From the NCBI RefSeq assembly GCF_900240335.1, contig NZ_LT964979.1, positions 2,480,001 through 2,544,000 of the forward strand: a stretch of DNA of 64,000 nt, in the 5' to 3' direction. The notes below the pieces were generated by a model that did no database searches, was not told the origin of the DNA, and saw only the letters and a list, made by a program, of their open reading frames with translations. Positions 52,029 to 61,021 of this stretch are shown piece by piece. Numbering within the stretch: position 1 is the first letter of the stretch; each line of letters begins with the position of its first letter. The translations under genes and the position numbers were made by a program. The stretch comes from Flavimobilis massiliensis. GTDB taxonomy: Bacteria; Actinomycetota; Actinomycetes; Actinomycetales; Cellulomonadaceae.

Positions 52029-53294
52029 TCAGCCCCAGCTGCCGCCGTCCTCCTGGAGCGCCGCGTCCTCGGGCGCGAGGCCGAGCAGCTGCTGCTCGTC
52101 GCGACGGTGCGCGAGGACGTTCGTTACGTAGCTCGCGACAGCCTCGGGCATCGGGACGTCGCGATTCTGCTTCTCCGAGATGTACCAGCGGTGGTCGAGG
52201 ATCTCGTGGAACATCTGGGCGGCCTCGAGCTTGCCGCGCATGGACCGCGGCACGGCACGGACAGTCGGCTCGAACACCTCGGTCACCCAGTCGTGCGCGA
52301 CGAACTGCTCCTCCTCGCCCTGCCGGTCGGACGCGGCACGGTACTCGTCGAGGTCGTTGAGAAGTCGGCGTGCCTGGTTGTCCTGGACGTCGAGGCCCGT
52401 GAGCCGCAGTAGGCGACGCGAGTGGTGGCCGGCCTCGACGACCTTCGGCTGGATGTGCACCTTGGTGCCGTCGAGGTCCGTCGTCATCTCGAGCTCGCCG
52501 ACGTCGAAGCCGAGAGCGTTGAGACGCTCGATACGAGCGGCGACGCGCCAGCGATCGGCCGCACCGAACGTCTCTTCGTCGGTGAGGGCGGCCCACAGCT
52601 CGTTGTACCGCTGCACGAGGGCGTCGCCGATCGCGATGATGTCGGTGTCCTCGTCCATGTACTCGCCCGCCTGGAGGTCCATCATCTCGCCGATGATGTT
52701 CGTGCGGGCGAGGTCGACGTCGTAGTTGCGCTGCCCGTCGGTGAGCTTCGCGTGGAGGTCACCGGTCTCGGCATCGACGAGGTACGCGGAGAAGCGGTCG
52801 GCGTCGCGCCGGAAAAGCGTGTTCGAGAGCGAGACGTCGCCCCAGTAGAAGCCGACGAGGTGGAGGCGCACGAGGAGGACGGCGAGCGCGTCGATGAGGC
52901 GCGTCGCGGTCTCGGGGCGCAGCTCCTGGCTGAAGAGCGCACGGTAGGGCAGAGAGAACTGCAGGTGACGCGTGATGAGGACGGCCTCGAGAGGCTCGCC
53001 GTCGTCGGCGGTGCGGCCCGTGATGACGCCGACGGGCTCGACGCACGGCACGCCGCCGATGCGGCCGAGCTGGCGGAGGAGCTCGTACTCGCGGTGCGCG
53101 ACTGTCTCGCCGATCTCCTTGACGGCGATGATGCCGCCCGAGAGTCGCACGAACCGCACGATGTGGCGGGAGATACCGCGGGGGAGGGCCGCGAGCCGGT
53201 CGGCGGGCCATTCCTCGAGCGGGATGTTCCACGGCAGGTCGAGCAGCGCGGGATCGGGGTCTGCTGCGGTGATCTGCAGGCGTTGGAGCGGCAC
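52029..53294 (-). CDS. DUF4032 domain protein with kinase-like fold
   Basis: 421 residues. The N-terminal part (about 45-240) resembles the lipopolysaccharide-kinase/WaaP-type fold: GIIAVKEIGE (Lys), HLVGFYWGDVSLSNTLF (catalytic loop) and AYLVDAETGDLH (Asp). The C-terminal DUF4032 part follows, with DWVTEVFEPTVRAVP and LDHRWYISEKQNRDVP. A typical actinobacterial protein of unknown substrate. GTG at 53294 chosen for its GAGGA site and family-like start; the frame is open upstream to a GTG at 53387 eight bases after TATGCT. Confidence 0.85.
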   Translation of the reverse strand: MPLQRLQITAADPDPALLDLPWNIPLEEWPADRLAALPRGISRHIVRFVRLSGGIIAVKEIGETVAHREYELLRQLGRIGGVPCVEPVGVITGRTADDGEPLEAVLITRHLQFSLPYRALFSQELRPETATRLIDALAVLLVRLHLVGFYWGDVSLSNTLFRRDADRFSAYLVDAETGDLHAKLTDGQRNYDVDLARTNIIGEMMDLQAGEYMDEDTDIIAIGDALVQRYNELWAALTDEETFGAADRWRVAARIERLNALGFDVGELEMTTDLDGTKVHIQPKVVEAGHHSRRLLRLTGLDVQDNQARRLLNDLDEYRAASDRQGEEEQFVAHDWVTEVFEPTVRAVPRSMRGKLEAAQMFHEILDHRWYISEKQNRDVPMPEAVASYVTNVLAHRRDEQQLLGLAPEDAALQEDGGSWG

Positions 53295-53416
53295 GGTGTC
53301 CTCGTTCGGTCGCGGCGGGCGGGCGTGGGTGCGGCGGCACCCGCACCCGGGGTGCGGCGAGCACCCGCGGGTGGGTGCGACGAGCACCCGCACCCAGCAT
53401 AGGGAGCAGGAACGCC

Positions 53417-53453
53417 GCAGGGGCGGTCCGGCGTGCTGCCGGACCGCCCCTGC
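53417..53453. terminator. Terminator after the MsiK-type ATPase gene
   Basis: Perfect 16-base arms (53417-53432 and 53438-53453) with loop GTGCT, 12 bases beyond the stop of the leftward ATPase gene. Confidence 0.85.
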
Positions 53454-53465
53454 GTGCGCTGTACG

Positions 53466-54590
<1,125 letters not shown>

Positions 54591-54784
54591 GGTGGTAACC
54601 GTTCCCTTCACCGGCAGGTACGTGCCGGACGATCCGTCGTGAAGAGTGTCAGCGTTGATTCGATTGTGCGTCGTCTCTGACACGGACCGCGCGTCGGCGC
54701 GTGGTCCGTCGCCCATCCTGCCACAAGTCGGGGTGTGCGGGCTGCGGGACGTAGGTCACGGACCGAGTTCACCCGTCCGCGGAC

Positions 54785-55585
54785 CTATGAGGTGGTGACC
54801 GCGCCGCCGACGTGTGCGAGCACGCGGGCGGCCGCCGCCGTGCCGGGCACGCGGAACCGGGCAACGGTGTCGCCCGGTCCGACGCGGACGGTGACGTCGT
54901 CGGGCCCGAGGGCGGCGAACGCACGCTCGTCGGTGACGTCGTCGCCGAGGTAGAGCGTGCGGGCCGCGTCGGTCTCGGCGCCGAGCGCGGTGAGCGCGGC
55001 GCCCTTCGACGTCGTGACGACGTTGCAGTCGACGACGTCCTTGCCGAGCATCGCGTCGACGCCGAGCGCGCGGACCCGCGCGAGGGCGTCGGCGCGCAGC
55101 TCCTCGGCATGCTCGCGCGCGACGAGCCGGACGTGGAGGACGGCGGACGTCGGCTTGCGCTCGACCCACGCGCCGTCGGCGCGCGCGGCGACGTCCTCGA
55201 GCGTCGTGACGACCGCCTCGAGACGGGCCGAGTCGGCGGCTGGTAGGTCGAGCGGCCGGGCGTCGAGCGTCCCGTCGGGTGCGACGACGCCCCGCTCGGC
55301 ACCGTGGGAGCCGATGAGCACCGTCCCCGCCGGGGCGCCCGAGAGTCGCGCGAGCGTCGCGACGTCACGTCCCGAGACGAGCGCGAGGACGACGTGCTCG
55401 CCGGCGCGGGCGAGCGCCGTGAGTGCCGCCGTGGCCTCGGGGCGCGGCCGGGACGCTTCGGGGTCGTCGACGAGGTCGGCGAGGACCCCGTCGAAGTCGG
55501 ACGCCACGAGCACCGGGCGCCCGGCGCGGGCGAGCGCGGCGAGGTCGTCGAGCGCGGACGTGAGGTCCTCGGGGAGCCCCGTCAC
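54785..55585 (-). CDS. otsB: Trehalose-6-phosphate phosphatase
   Basis: 266 residues. HAD-family phosphatase: LVASDFDGVLADLVDDP (nucleophile and acid Asp), ALVSGRDVATLARL, LIGSHGAERG and LYLGDDVTDERAFAAL (motif IV). It removes phosphate from trehalose 6-phosphate made by OtsA. GTG start overlapping the otsA stop (GTGA), so both enzymes are coupled. Confidence 0.95.
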   Translation of the reverse strand: MTGLPEDLTSALDDLAALARAGRPVLVASDFDGVLADLVDDPEASRPRPEATAALTALARAGEHVVLALVSGRDVATLARLSGAPAGTVLIGSHGAERGVVAPDGTLDARPLDLPAADSARLEAVVTTLEDVAARADGAWVERKPTSAVLHVRLVAREHAEELRADALARVRALGVDAMLGKDVVDCNVVTTSKGAALTALGAETDAARTLYLGDDVTDERAFAALGPDDVTVRVGPGDTVARFRVPGTAAAARVLAHVGGAVTTS

Positions 55586-57102
55586 GCAGGCGCTCCCGTG
55601 ACGTTCGCGTAGGAGTCGGGGTGGCGTTCCTCGAGGGACGTGTCGGCGTGCGTCGACGTGCCCCGCACGACGTCGAGGAACGTGCGCGACCACAGCGCGA
55701 CGTCGTGCTCGAGCACCTGCTTGCGCAGCCGTCGCATGCGGGTACGCATTTCGCGCCGCGGCATTGACGCCGCCCGCATCATCGTCGCCTTGAGCCCGTC
55801 GATGTCGTGGGGGTTGCACAGGAGCGCCCCGCGGGCGAGCTCGTCGGCGGCGCCCGTGAACTCCGAGAGCACGAGGACGCCTGACTCGTCGGAGCGGGCG
55901 GCGACGTACTCCTTGGCGACGAGGTTCATGCCGTCGCGCAGCGAGGTGACGAGCATGACGTCGGCGGCGCAGCACAGCGCTGCCATTTCCTCGGCAGGGT
56001 AGGAGTGGTGCATGTAGTGGACGGCGGTGTGGCCGAAGTCGGCGACCTCGCCGTTGATGCGGCCGACGAGCCCTTCGACCTCCTCGCGCAGTTGCATGTA
56101 CGCCCCGACGTTTTCGCGGCTGGGGCTCGCGACCTGGACGAGCGTCACGGAGGAGACGTCGACGGTGCCGTCCTCGATGAGCTCGCCGAAGGCCTTGATG
56201 CGGTGCCGAATGCCCTTGGTGTAGTCGAGGCGGTCGACGCCGAGCATGATGACCTCGGGGTCCCCGAGCTCGTGGCGGATCTCGCGGGCGCGGGCCTGGA
56301 CCTCGGGGGTGCGCGCGAGGGCGTCGAACGAGCTCGAGTCGATCGAGATGGGGAACGCGCCGGCGCGCACCTCGCGCGTGCCGCCGTCGGCGTCCGGGAC
56401 GACGACGTGGTGGCGGCGGGTCGTGCGAGCCGTGAGGCGGCGGACGGCACGCAGGAAGTTCGCGGCGTCCGCCGTGCGCTGGAACCCGACGACGTCCGCG
56501 CCGAGGAGGCCCTCGAGCACCTGGCTGCGCCACGGGAGCTGCGCGAAGAGCTCGACGGGCGGGAACGGGATGTGGTTGAAGAAGCCGATGCGGAGGTCGG
56601 GGCGCAGACGGCGGAGGATCGCGGGGACGAGCTGGAGCTGGTAGTCCTGCACCCAGACGACGCCTCCCGGCGCGGCGACCTCGGCGGCGGCGCGCGCGAA
56701 GCGGTCGTTGACCTCCTGGTACGTCTCCCACCAGGTCCGGTGGAACTTCGGCGGCGCGATGACGTCGTGGTAGAGCGGCCAGAGGGTGTCGTTGGAGAAC
56801 CCCTCGTAGTAGCGCTCGACCTCGCCCGCCGACAGGGTGACGGGAACGCAGCGGATGCCGCTCGCGTCGAACGGCTCGTGCTCGACGTCGGCGGCGCCGG
56901 CCCAGCCGACCCAGGCGCCCTCGTCGGCCTCCATGAGCGGAGCGATCGCGGTGACGAGCCCGCCGGGTGCCCGGCGCCACGACGTGGTGCCGTCAGGCTC
57001 GACGGTGTGGTCGACGGGCAGCCGGTTGGCGACGACGACGAGGTCGTAGCCGTCGTCCGTCGCGCTCGTCGTGATGGGGGCGCTGCTGAGGTCCTCGGTC
57101 AT
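55582..57102 (-). CDS. otsA: Alpha,alpha-trehalose-phosphate synthase
   Basis: 506 residues. GT20 enzyme joining UDP- or other NDP-glucose with glucose 6-phosphate. VVVANRLPVDHTVE at the start, WVGWAG, VWVQDYQLQLVPAILR, GFFNHIPFPPVELFAQLPWR, LGVDRLDYTKGI and LRDGMNLVAKEYVA are all present. ATG start; first gene of the otsAB pair. Confidence 0.96.
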   Translation of the reverse strand: MTEDLSSAPITTSATDDGYDLVVVANRLPVDHTVEPDGTTSWRRAPGGLVTAIAPLMEADEGAWVGWAGAADVEHEPFDASGIRCVPVTLSAGEVERYYEGFSNDTLWPLYHDVIAPPKFHRTWWETYQEVNDRFARAAAEVAAPGGVVWVQDYQLQLVPAILRRLRPDLRIGFFNHIPFPPVELFAQLPWRSQVLEGLLGADVVGFQRTADAANFLRAVRRLTARTTRRHHVVVPDADGGTREVRAGAFPISIDSSSFDALARTPEVQARAREIRHELGDPEVIMLGVDRLDYTKGIRHRIKAFGELIEDGTVDVSSVTLVQVASPSRENVGAYMQLREEVEGLVGRINGEVADFGHTAVHYMHHSYPAEEMAALCCAADVMLVTSLRDGMNLVAKEYVAARSDESGVLVLSEFTGAADELARGALLCNPHDIDGLKATMMRAASMPRREMRTRMRRLRKQVLEHDVALWSRTFLDVVRGTSTHADTSLEERHPDSYANVTGAPA

Positions 57103-57326
57103 GCGTCTTCCGCTCCTCCGTGGTACGTGCCGTCCCTGCGCGAGCGTCGCACCGGGGCGGCGGCTCTGCTCGGCTCGAACGCCCTGCTGGTGCGCGGGCG
57201 TCGGCTCCGAGCCTCACCCTACCTGGGGAGACGTTGACCGTCCTGGGGAGAAACCATGGGGTGGCTCCGGGGCGGGGACGGCGTGTGCCGGACGCGGCCG
57301 GGGACCCGCTCGGTTAGGTTGCGAGG

Positions 57327-59408
57327 ATGGAGCGCAACGAACGGAAGCCCGGGGACGAGGTCGGCGGCTACACGATCGAACGGGTGCTCGGCGCAGGGGC
57401 GTCGGGCACCGTCTACCGCGCGGTCGACGGTGGTGGCACGCCCGTCGCGCTCAAGGTCCTCCATCGGTCGCTCGCCGCGACCGATGACGCGCGCGCACGC
57501 CTCGTGCGCGAGGTCGCGGCTCTGCGCAAGGTCGAGGACGACGCGTTCGTCACGGTCCTCGACGCGGAGGTCGACGCGGACGAGGCGTTCGTCGTCACCG
57601 AGCTCGTCGACGGCCCGAGCCTCGAGGACGAGGTCCTCGGCGGCGGCCCGCTCGACGCGGAGGACACCCTCGAGCTCGCGGAGAAGCTCGCGCGGGCGCT
57701 CCACGCGGTCCACGACGCGGGCCTCGTCCACCGCGACGTCAAGCCGTCGAACATCCTCCTCGCAGACCACGGCCCGGTCCTCATCGACTTCGGCATCGCG
57801 CAGGCAGTCACGGACGCGCGCGTGACGTCGCACGGGTTCGTCATGGGCACACCCGGCTATCTCGCGCCCGAGCTCCTCGACGGCGCCGACCCGTCCCCGG
57901 CGGGGGACTGGTGGGGCTGGGCGGCGTCGGTCGCGTTCGCGGTGACTGGCCGCGCCCCCTTCGGGGTGCGTCCGCTCGAGGCGGTGCTGGGCCGCGTGCG
58001 TGCGGGCGACGTCGACCTCGGCGGGGCGGGGCGGCTCACGGCGGCGGCGCTCCGGGGCGCGCTCGTCACGGACCCGGCGGCGCGGACGTCGCCCGACGAC
58101 GTCGTCGCAGCCCTCCGGGAGGCGGCCGCGGCGGGGGAGACGCACGCGGTCGTGCCGGCTGCGCTCATGGTCGGTCATGCTGTCCGCCCGGACGACGAGG
58201 CGGCGGCGGAGCCCGACGCACGCGTCGTTGAGCATGAGGGCACGGGCCCGTACGGTCCGGGCGCGGGCCCGCGCGTCACGACGACGCCCGGTCCCGTCAA
58301 CGACGGCCGCACGGACGTCCTGCGCGTGCCGACGGGCGCGTTCGGCACGCCCGTCCCTGAGCCCGAGCCCGAGCCCGACGCCCCGCCGCTGCCGGGCTTC
58401 GACGACGTCGTCGCGGGGCGTGCCGTCCCGACGGGAGGGGTCGCACTCGCGGCCGCCGCGGCGGCCGCCTCGCACGGGCTCGACCCGACCGCCGTCGTGC
58501 CGGCGCCCGGGCCGGACGCGACGACGCCGCTGCCCGCGGGCGCCGACGGGTCGACGCGCGCGCTGCCCGCGCACGACGTCCCCGTGCCGCCCGGCCCACC
58601 CACCGCCGTCGTCCCTGTCAACCCGTACGCCCCGCGGTCCGTGGCCGCTCCGACGACACCTGAGGATGCCCCGGCCGACGCACCGTCCTGGGAGGGTGAC
58701 CTGCTCGACGAGGACGTCCCGAGCACGCACGATGCCGACGGTGACGGCGTTCCCGACGGCGTCGAGCACCCGCGCCGCCCGGGTGCCGTGCTCGCGCTCG
58801 CCGTGCCCGCCGCCCTCGCGATCGGCCTCTTCCCGGTCGTCGCGACGTTCGTCCTCGTCCTCGTCGTCGTGCTCGTGCGTTCCGTCGGCGTGACCTCCGA
58901 CGCGCTCCGCACCCGGCGCGCGACGCGTGGCAGGGGGCGCGCCGACGGCGCGCGCGCGACCCTCTCCTACCCCTGGTATCTCCTCAAGGCGGGGCTCACG
59001 CTCCTGCCCGGCCTCCTCGTCGCCGGGTCCGTCGCCGCGATGCTCGGCGGACCGCTGTGGTGGATGCTCCAGACGAACCGGCTCGTTGTCTCGACGCACG
59101 AGCTCGGCGAGCGCGGCCATGCGGAGCTCGTCGTGCCCGCCGAGGGCACCATCAACGCGACGTGGGTGTTCGTCGCGGCGCTCGCGGCCGTCGGGTTCGT
59201 CTGGCTGCTCCTGCTGTGGTTTGGGCCCCTCGGCTGGTCGACGCGCTGGGGTGCGCGGACGATCCTCGGGCATCTCGCACCGGGCCGCGGCGGCACGCTG
59301 TTCGTCGTGCTCGTCGCACTCGCCCTCACCGCGGTCGGCGCGCTGCTCGTCGCCGTGGGCATGCCAATCCTCTGGTCGCCGCTCGGCGGGCCGCCCAACC
59401 TCTCGTGA
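57327..59408 (+). CDS. Membrane Ser/Thr protein kinase (PknB-like catalytic domain)
   Basis: 693 residues. Kinase domain (about 14-275): glycine loop VLGAGASGTVYRAV, VALKVLH (Lys), VHRDVKPSNILL (catalytic loop), DFGIAQ, and GTPGYLAPELL. A long Pro/Ala/Asp-rich linker (about 280-480) includes DADGDGVPDG (about 472-481), a calcium-binding-like motif, just before the first of about five membrane helices (493-520 onward). No PASTA repeats. ATG six bases after TAGGTT (57315-57320). Likely phospho-signalling at the membrane; ligand unknown. Confidence 0.88.
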   Translation: MERNERKPGDEVGGYTIERVLGAGASGTVYRAVDGGGTPVALKVLHRSLAATDDARARLVREVAALRKVEDDAFVTVLDAEVDADEAFVVTELVDGPSLEDEVLGGGPLDAEDTLELAEKLARALHAVHDAGLVHRDVKPSNILLADHGPVLIDFGIAQAVTDARVTSHGFVMGTPGYLAPELLDGADPSPAGDWWGWAASVAFAVTGRAPFGVRPLEAVLGRVRAGDVDLGGAGRLTAAALRGALVTDPAARTSPDDVVAALREAAAAGETHAVVPAALMVGHAVRPDDEAAAEPDARVVEHEGTGPYGPGAGPRVTTTPGPVNDGRTDVLRVPTGAFGTPVPEPEPEPDAPPLPGFDDVVAGRAVPTGGVALAAAAAAASHGLDPTAVVPAPGPDATTPLPAGADGSTRALPAHDVPVPPGPPTAVVPVNPYAPRSVAAPTTPEDAPADAPSWEGDLLDEDVPSTHDADGDGVPDGVEHPRRPGAVLALAVPAALAIGLFPVVATFVLVLVVVLVRSVGVTSDALRTRRATRGRGRADGARATLSYPWYLLKAGLTLLPGLLVAGSVAAMLGGPLWWMLQTNRLVVSTHELGERGHAELVVPAEGTINATWVFVAALAAVGFVWLLLLWFGPLGWSTRWGARTILGHLAPGRGGTLFVVLVALALTAVGALLVAVGMPILWSPLGGPPNLS

Positions 59409-59458
59409 GCGACGGCTCTCCCAGGACGTCCACGGGAGCGTGCAGTATCCTCGGCCCC

Positions 59459-60010
59459 GTGCGCACCAGGACGATCCCCTCGGACGGCGCTTCGTCGCGC
59501 GTCCGTGCGGCGAGCGTGCTCGTGCGCGGCGTCGGTGCGGCGGCCGTCCTCGGTTACCTCGCCGTCCAGGTGAGCCTCCACCTCGCGTTCGTGCTCGGCG
59601 AGGCCGGCATCTCGGTCGTCTCGCGCTGCGTGAGCGCCGCTGGTGCCCCCGCCTGGTGGGCGACGCACCTCGCGATGGTCCGAGCCGACGCGGCCTGCCC
59701 CGAGGGCTCGCTCGCGCTCGGCGGCGCCGCCGGTGACGTCGCGGTCGTCGTCGCGACGATCGCCCTGCCCGTGCTGCTCGCGCACGTCGCGCTCGTCGTG
59801 CTCGCAGGCGGGCTCGTCGCCGCGCTGCGCGCGACCCTGCGGAGCGTGCGCGACGTCGCCAGACGGCGCCTCGTCGTGCACGCGACCACGCCGGTGCTCG
59901 TCCCGCGCGGCCGGGTGCGCCTCGCGCCGCGAGCCCACGTCCGACGCGCCCGCGTGCGCGTCGGCGGACCGGTGCCGGTGCGCCGGGGGCCGCCCGTGCC
60001 CGCGGCCTGA
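59459..60010 (+). CDS. Hypothetical membrane protein
   Basis: 183 residues, unrecognised. Two or three hydrophobic segments (about 25-58 and 98-128) and a strongly Arg-rich C-terminal tail. Two Cys at about 59 and 78. GTG start seven bases after TATCCT (59446-59451), suggesting a leaderless message. It lies between the kinase and a DsbA-like protein, 60 bases before the latter. Confidence 0.6.
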   Translation: MRTRTIPSDGASSRVRAASVLVRGVGAAAVLGYLAVQVSLHLAFVLGEAGISVVSRCVSAAGAPAWWATHLAMVRADAACPEGSLALGGAAGDVAVVVATIALPVLLAHVALVVLAGGLVAALRATLRSVRDVARRRLVVHATTPVLVPRGRVRLAPRAHVRRARVRVGGPVPVRRGPPVPAA

Positions 60011-60070
60011 GCCGCCCGCACCCGCCCGCACCAGCACCCGCACTCCCCGAACCATCCGGAAGGGACCACG

Positions 60071-60913
60071 ATGTCCTCGAAGAAGTCCGCCCCCGCCCAG
60101 AGCCGCGACGCGGCCCGCAACCTTGCCGCGACGATGCGCGCCGAGCAGGCCGCACGCGAGAAGCGCGTGAAGATCATCACGATCTCCGCGTTCGGCGTCG
60201 CTGTCGCCGCGCTCGTCGCCGCGATCATCTGGGCCGTCATCGCGTCCCGTCCTGTCGAACTGCCAGAGCCGGCCCCGCTCGCGACGCCGTCGGTCGTCAA
60301 CGCCGACGGCGGAATCTCTGTCGGCAAGGACGGCGCAGCCGGCACGGTGAACGAGGGAGCGCCTGTCATGGACCTCTACCTCGACTTCATGTGCGTCTGG
60401 TGCGGGGTCTTCGAGGAGACGAACGGTGCGCTCGTCAAGCAGTGGCGCGAAGCGGGCGACGTGACGGTCGTCTACCACCCGGTCGCGATTCTCGACCATC
60501 TCTCCCAGGGCACAGCGTTCTCGACCCGGTCCGCCACGGCGGCGTTCTGGATCGCCGAGAAGGCGCCCGCACAGTTCGACGCGTTCATCGCTGCAATGTT
60601 CGCCGCCCAGCCCGACGAGAAGACCAAGGGCCTGACGGACCGGGAGATCGCTGACATCGCGAAAAGCGCCGGTGTTCCTGCCGAGGTGGCCGACGGCATC
60701 GCTGCGCAGGACGCGTACAAGGCGCACGCGGCCTGGGTCGCCGCCCAGACGGGCACCGTGGGCAAGAACGAGAAGCTCTGGACGGACTTCCCGGACGGTC
60801 GCAGGGGCTTCTCAACGCCGACCATCGTCATCGGGGGCGAGAAGTTCGAAGGCAACTGGCAGACGCCGGGCGCGCTCCGCGCCGCGGTCGACGCTGCCGC
60901 CACGAACGGCTGA
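60071..60913 (+). CDS. Membrane-anchored DsbA-like thioredoxin-fold protein
   Basis: 280 residues. A basic cytoplasmic N-terminus with a short helical stretch (NLAATMRAEQAAREKRVK), one membrane helix (about 36-59), then an extracytoplasmic DsbA/thioredoxin-4 domain with active-site CVWC in FMCVWCGVFEE, and the cis-Pro region GFSTPTIVIGGEKF. It probably oxidises or isomerises disulfides in exported proteins. ATG with GGAAGGGA upstream. Confidence 0.9.
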   Translation: MSSKKSAPAQSRDAARNLAATMRAEQAAREKRVKIITISAFGVAVAALVAAIIWAVIASRPVELPEPAPLATPSVVNADGGISVGKDGAAGTVNEGAPVMDLYLDFMCVWCGVFEETNGALVKQWREAGDVTVVYHPVAILDHLSQGTAFSTRSATAAFWIAEKAPAQFDAFIAAMFAAQPDEKTKGLTDREIADIAKSAGVPAEVADGIAAQDAYKAHAAWVAAQTGTVGKNEKLWTDFPDGRRGFSTPTIVIGGEKFEGNWQTPGALRAAVDAAATNG

Positions 60914-60936
60914 TCCTCACACCGAGGCAGGTCCGC

Positions 60937-60969
60937 CGGCCCCGCCCCGGCTTCACGGGGGCGGGGCCG
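60937..60969 (+). terminator. Terminator after the DsbA-like gene
   Basis: 12-base arms (60937-60948 and 60958-60969) with a nine-base loop, followed by GTC. Confidence 0.7.
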
Positions 60970-61021
60970 TCGGCCATGATGGGGACCGGCGGGAACAGGG
61001 CCCGTCGGAGAGCAGGGTGAC

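Noticed and set aside
57219..60155. A 978-codon frame antisense to the kinase gene
   Set aside because: Arg-rich shadow of the kinase gene; no motif, and the kinase strand carries clear motifs.
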